A stretch of DNA of 64,000 nt from Egaibacter danicus (GTDB taxonomy: Bacteria; Pseudomonadota; Gammaproteobacteria; Burkholderiales; Burkholderiaceae_C): assembly GCA_016707075.1 (NCBI GenBank), contig JADJII010000011.1:62001-126000 (forward strand), read 5' to 3'. Position 1 is the stretch's first letter. Each line of letters starts with the position of its first letter. This document shows, piece by piece, positions 61,112 through 64,000 of this stretch. The position numbers and the translations under genes are program-made. The notes beneath the pieces were generated by a model. That model was not told the origin of the DNA, searched no databases, and saw only the letters and a list, made by a program, of their open reading frames with translations.

Positions 61112-62419
61112 ATGAAACGATTTTTCTTGTGGGCGGCGATCATTTTGGCGAGCCTGGTGCTGCTGGTGCTGGCCGCGGCGTATGGCTTGCGGCACTGGAT
61201 TGGCACGGAAGACTTTCGCACGCGCGTGCAGGCTCAGGCCAGCGCTGCGCTGGGCGTGCCGGTGAAACTGGCCGGGCTGGACGTGACCGTGTGGCCGCTG
61301 CCCGCGGTGGTGGTGCTGGGCGCCGAGGTGCAGACCCGGCCCGTGCTGGCGCTGGAGCGCCTCGAAGTGCGCCCCGCCCTGACCGGCCTGATGGCCGGGC
61401 GGCTGGAGGTGGCCACTGTGCTGGTGCGCAAGGCCACGATACCGCAGACGGCGGTGGAAGGCCTGGCCGCTTTGCTACAAAAGAAAGAGCGCTCTACGCA
61501 GGGTGGAAAAGGGCCAGAGGCTGAAGCAGCATCCAAAATGTCGCTGATTCCGCAAAACGTGGTGCTGGACGACGTGACCTGGGTGAACGCCAAAGGCGTG
61601 GCCTCCACCATCAACGCCAAGGCCGGTTTGGGCTCTGACGGCTTCCCGGATGACGTGTCGGTGGACGTGGTCAAGGGCCAGTATCAGGGCACGAAGCTGC
61701 GCGTGGATCGGGGCAGCGACGGCTGGAACGTGGTGATCAATCTGGGCGGCGGCACCATCAAGGGCCCGATCCAGCTGACACCCGCCGCGCAGGCGGGCGC
61801 GCCCTTCAGCCTGAAAGGTCAGCTGGAAACGCGCGACGTGGAAATGGCCGCCCTGCTGGCCACGGCATCCGGCGCCAGCCCCTTGAGCGGTCGGCTGGAG
61901 GCCAGCACCACGCTGTCGGCCAAAGCGGCGAATCTGGGGGCGCTGGCTGACGCCGTGCAGACGCAAAGCAAATTCACCGTGCAGGACGCCGTGGTGCGCG
62001 GCATCGATCTGGCCAAGGCGGTGCAAACCGTGGGCCTGAACCGGGGCGGCGAAACCCGGCTGGACACGCTGGCCGGCCAGGTGAACACGCAGGGCCGCGC
62101 GGCGCAGCTCGTCAACATGGTGGCCAGCTCGGGCGTGCTGAGCGCCACAGGCAACGTCAACGTCTCGCCCAACAAAGCCCTGAGTGGCCGCGTGAACGTG
62201 AACCTGGCCGCGGGTGCATTGGGTAAAAGCATGAGCCAGGCGGTGGGTGTGCCGCTGGTGGTGGGCGGCACGCTGGACGCGCCCGAGGTCACGCTCACCC
62301 GCGCGGCGCTGATTGGCGCGGCCATTGGCACCGCCATCATGCCCGGCGTGGGCACGGGAGCGGGTGCGTCGATGGGCGACAAGGTGGAGAACAGCTTCAA
62401 GAAGCTGTTTGGGAAGTAG
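61112..62419 (+). CDS. AsmA family-like membrane-anchored protein
   Basis: This 435-residue protein has one N-terminal membrane anchor (FFLWAAIILASLVLLVLAAAYG) and an elongated beta-rich AsmA-type region (SAALGVPVKLAGLDV, LEVRPALTGLMAGRLEV, AMGKSMSQAVG-like AsmA_2 end). It ends GDKVENSFKKLFGK. AsmA relatives bridge the periplasm and help lipid transport to the outer membrane. The start was placed at the ATG, rejecting an upstream in-frame extension that has no ribosome site and overlaps the GST leader. Confidence 0.85.
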   Translation: MKRFFLWAAIILASLVLLVLAAAYGLRHWIGTEDFRTRVQAQASAALGVPVKLAGLDVTVWPLPAVVVLGAEVQTRPVLALERLEVRPALTGLMAGRLEVATVLVRKATIPQTAVEGLAALLQKKERSTQGGKGPEAEAASKMSLIPQNVVLDDVTWVNAKGVASTINAKAGLGSDGFPDDVSVDVVKGQYQGTKLRVDRGSDGWNVVINLGGGTIKGPIQLTPAAQAGAPFSLKGQLETRDVEMAALLATASGASPLSGRLEASTTLSAKAANLGALADAVQTQSKFTVQDAVVRGIDLAKAVQTVGLNRGGETRLDTLAGQVNTQGRAAQLVNMVASSGVLSATGNVNVSPNKALSGRVNVNLAAGALGKSMSQAVGVPLVVGGTLDAPEVTLTRAALIGAAIGTAIMPGVGTGAGASMGDKVENSFKKLFGK

Positions 62420-63299
62420 TAGCGAAATACGCGGCCAGCAGGTCCAGCGTGTGGCGCACCTTGGCGGGCTGTTCGCCGCGCCGGGGCGTGATGGCGTAAA
62501 CCGGCAGGTCTGGCAGCCGCCAGCCCGGCAGCACCGCCACCAGACGCCCGTCGGCCAGCGCGCGGCGGTCGTCCTGGCTGACCACCACGCTGATGCCCCA
62601 ACCCGCCACGCACAGCGCATGCAGCGCCGTGACCTGCGAGGCCTGCACGCGCCCCTCCATCCGCACGGATTCGGTTTCACCGGCGGGGCCGATCAACTCC
62701 AGCGTTTCGGTGCCTGCACTGCCGGGCTTTCCGCCCAGCCAGTCGTGCTGCTGCAAATCCTGCGGGTGCGTGGGCCAGCCGCGCTCGGCCAGGTAAGCGG
62801 GCGACGCGCACAGTTGCCGCGCCATGCTGCCCAGCTTGCGGGCCACCAGCGACGAGTCGGCCAGCGTGCCCACCCGCAGCGCAATGTCAATCCGCTCGTC
62901 AATCAGGTCAATCAGCGCGTCGTCCAGCAGCAGGTGCAAACCCAGTTTGGGGTAAGCCCGCAGCGGCGCCAGCGCCGTGGCCAGCAAGCCACCGCAGCCG
63001 ATGGGGGCGGCCAGCCGCAGCTCGCCTTCGGGCTCATCGCGCAGGCGCGCCAGCGATTGCTCGGCCGAGCGGGCTGCAGCCACCATGGCGGCGCAACCCG
63101 TGTGGTAGCGCTCGCCCGCTTCGGTGAGGGTGAGGCGCCGCGTTGAGCGGTGTAGCAAAGCCAGCCCCAGCGACAGCTCCAGCTGCCGCAAATGCTGGCT
63201 CACGGCAGACGGCGTCATGCCGAGGTGGCGTGCGGCAGCGGTTAACGAGCCCGCGGCCACCACCTCGGCAAAAACCGCCATGCGTTTGAGTTGGTCCAT
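62397..63299 (-). CDS. LysR family transcriptional regulator
   Basis: This 300-residue regulator has the N-terminal HTH (MAVFAEVVAAGSLTAAARHLGMTPSAVSQHLRQLE) and a periplasmic-binding-protein-like effector domain. It is divergent from the NAD(P)-binding oxidoreductase, which it probably regulates. The 3' end overlaps the AsmA-like gene by 23 bases. Confidence 0.94.
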   Translation of the reverse strand: MDQLKRMAVFAEVVAAGSLTAAARHLGMTPSAVSQHLRQLELSLGLALLHRSTRRLTLTEAGERYHTGCAAMVAAARSAEQSLARLRDEPEGELRLAAPIGCGGLLATALAPLRAYPKLGLHLLLDDALIDLIDERIDIALRVGTLADSSLVARKLGSMARQLCASPAYLAERGWPTHPQDLQQHDWLGGKPGSAGTETLELIGPAGETESVRMEGRVQASQVTALHALCVAGWGISVVVSQDDRRALADGRLVAVLPGWRLPDLPVYAITPRRGEQPAKVRHTLDLLAAYFATTSQTAS

Positions 63300-63328
63300 G
63301 GGTTTTTGGTCTTATTGATTAGTAATGC

Positions 63329-63345
63329 TTCACATTGATAGTGAA
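63329..63345. promoter_or_regulatory. LysR-type palindromic site
   Basis: TTCACATTGATAGTGAA (five-base arms TTCAC/GTGAA, seven-base centre) lies in the 116-base gap between the LysR and reductase genes. It fits the dyad of LysR regulators and their T-N11-A pattern. Confidence 0.5.
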
Positions 63346-63415
63346 TTAAGCCATCTATTCAGATGATTGTGAAGTGTTCAGACTAGAGGCTTCTTTCATC
63401 AACAGGAGTTTTTCC

Positions 63416-64000
63416 ATGAAGATCGCACTGATTGGCGCCACCGGTTTTGTGGGCGCACCCGTTTTGTCCGAGCTACTGAGCCGCGGCCACACCGTCACCG
63501 TGCTGGCCCGCAACCCGTCCAAACTGGCGGCCCAATCGGAGTTGAATCCGGGGCTGACCGTGGTGGCCGCCGACGCGCTGGATGCCACGCAGGTGGCCAA
63601 AGCCGTGGCGGGGCATGACGCGGTGATCAGCGCCTACAACCCCGGCTGGAGCGAGCCCAAGATTCACGATCTTTTCCTGCAAGGCAGCCAGGCCATTCTG
63701 GACGGCGTCAAACAATCAGGCGTGAAGCGCGTGCTGGTGGTGGGCGGCGCGGGCAGCCTGTATGTGGCGCCGGGCCTGCAACTGGTGGACACGCCGCCAT
63801 TCCCCGCTGAATACAAACAGGGTGCGCTGGCGGCGCGTGAGCTGCTGAACCGCATCAAACTGGAGAACACGCTGGAGTGGAGCTTTCTCTCGCCCCCCAT
63901 TGGCCTGGCGCCAGGTGAGCGCACCGGGCAGTACCGCGTGGGCGCGGACGACCTGCTGCCCGGCCAGGGCGACCAGCCCGCCGGTATCTCGGTGGCCGAC
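63416..64000 (+). CDS. NAD(P)-binding atypical SDR oxidoreductase, C-terminus outside window
   Basis: 195 codons of an NAD(P)H-binding protein are present, starting MKIALIGATGFVGAPVLSEL (dinucleotide motif GATGFVG), followed by VKRVLVVGGAGSLYVAPG. This is the NmrA/YwnB-like group that reduces quinones or senses redox. An AACAGGAG ribosome site precedes the start. The right edge truncates it. Confidence 0.92.
   Translation, partial: MKIALIGATGFVGAPVLSELLSRGHTVTVLARNPSKLAAQSELNPGLTVVAADALDATQVAKAVAGHDAVISAYNPGWSEPKIHDLFLQGSQAILDGVKQSGVKRVLVVGGAGSLYVAPGLQLVDTPPFPAEYKQGALAARELLNRIKLENTLEWSFLSPPIGLAPGERTGQYRVGADDLLPGQGDQPAGISVAD

Noticed and set aside
1..64000. CRISPR array, rRNA and tRNA genes
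   Set aside because: No regularly spaced repeats and no cloverleaf or rRNA segments were seen by reading; a tRNA scan could still find something missed.

Overview
The window is a chromosomal, high-GC segment of a betaproteobacterium, most likely a member of the Comamonadaceae (Rhodoferax/Polaromonas-like). The evidence is the gene order rpmH-rnpA-yidD-yidC-mnmE next to dnaA-dnaN-gyrB, the kdsD-kdsC-lptC block, a complete liv-type ABC operon, and a dispersed AGCTAT...ATAGC intergenic repeat that I recall as common in this family. It spans the predicted replication origin: oriC lies between dnaA and dnaN (25.8-26.0 kb). It has DnaA boxes followed by a GC-rich spacer, DnaA-trio triplets and an AT-rich tract.

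Layout. 0-5.4 kb: start of a GDT1-family gene, amtB behind a sigma-54-like promoter, a bufferin-type copper operon (bufABC plus DoxX) with a TlpA-like thioredoxin upstream, and an RRM RNA-binding protein. 5.5-11.1 kb: SDR, lptC, kdsC, kdsD, a Kef-type antiporter and apt. 11.1-18.6 kb: AraC regulator divergent from a branched-chain-type ABC transporter and an aldehyde dehydrogenase. 18.6-29.8 kb: two small unknowns and the origin cluster. 29.9-31.7 kb: an outer-membrane barrel protein and DAHP synthase.

31.6-37.2 kb is a decayed accessory island. It holds a tandemly duplicated serine-hydrolase gene (one copy shredded), a Fic fragment, an HNH endonuclease with a broken N-terminus, a frameshifted unknown gene and two NERD paralogues with damaged active sites. 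Copies of the dispersed repeat separate most of these genes. Many lesions are one-base indels, several in short homopolymers, so either real decay or sequencing error is possible.

37.3-44.3 kb: metallophosphoesterase, a second barrel paralogue, diguanylate cyclase, NnrU, small membrane proteins, a cysteine-less glutaredoxin-like protein, a Spy-like protein, and a CRP-type regulator with a perfect TGTGA-N6-TCACA site beside its gene. 44.3-51.5 kb carries the most interesting system. CreB/CreC lie upstream of a VIT/von Willebrand A protein with a C-terminal PEP-CTERM-like sorting signal, an exosortase with intact Cys/Arg/His, an EpsI-like partner and a monofunctional GT51 transglycosylase. A CreB-type tag (TTCAC-N6-TTCAC) sits upstream of the VIT gene. 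This looks like a one-target, CreBC-controlled exosortase system, parallel to the proteobacterial dedicated sortase systems.

51.5-55.6 kb: cueR-copZ divergent from copA, with two identical CueR-like operators and a perfect FNR-type box beside the copA promoter, then a damaged iron-permease-like gene and a hemerythrin. 55.6-64 kb: old yellow enzyme, a split DUF1631 protein, a frameshifted MFS gene, glutathione S-transferase, an AsmA-like protein, and a LysR regulator divergent from an NAD(P)-binding reductase cut by the right edge. Copper handling recurs (bufferin operon, Spy-like protein, CueR/CopZ/CopA). No tRNA, rRNA, CRISPR array or intact insertion sequence was seen.
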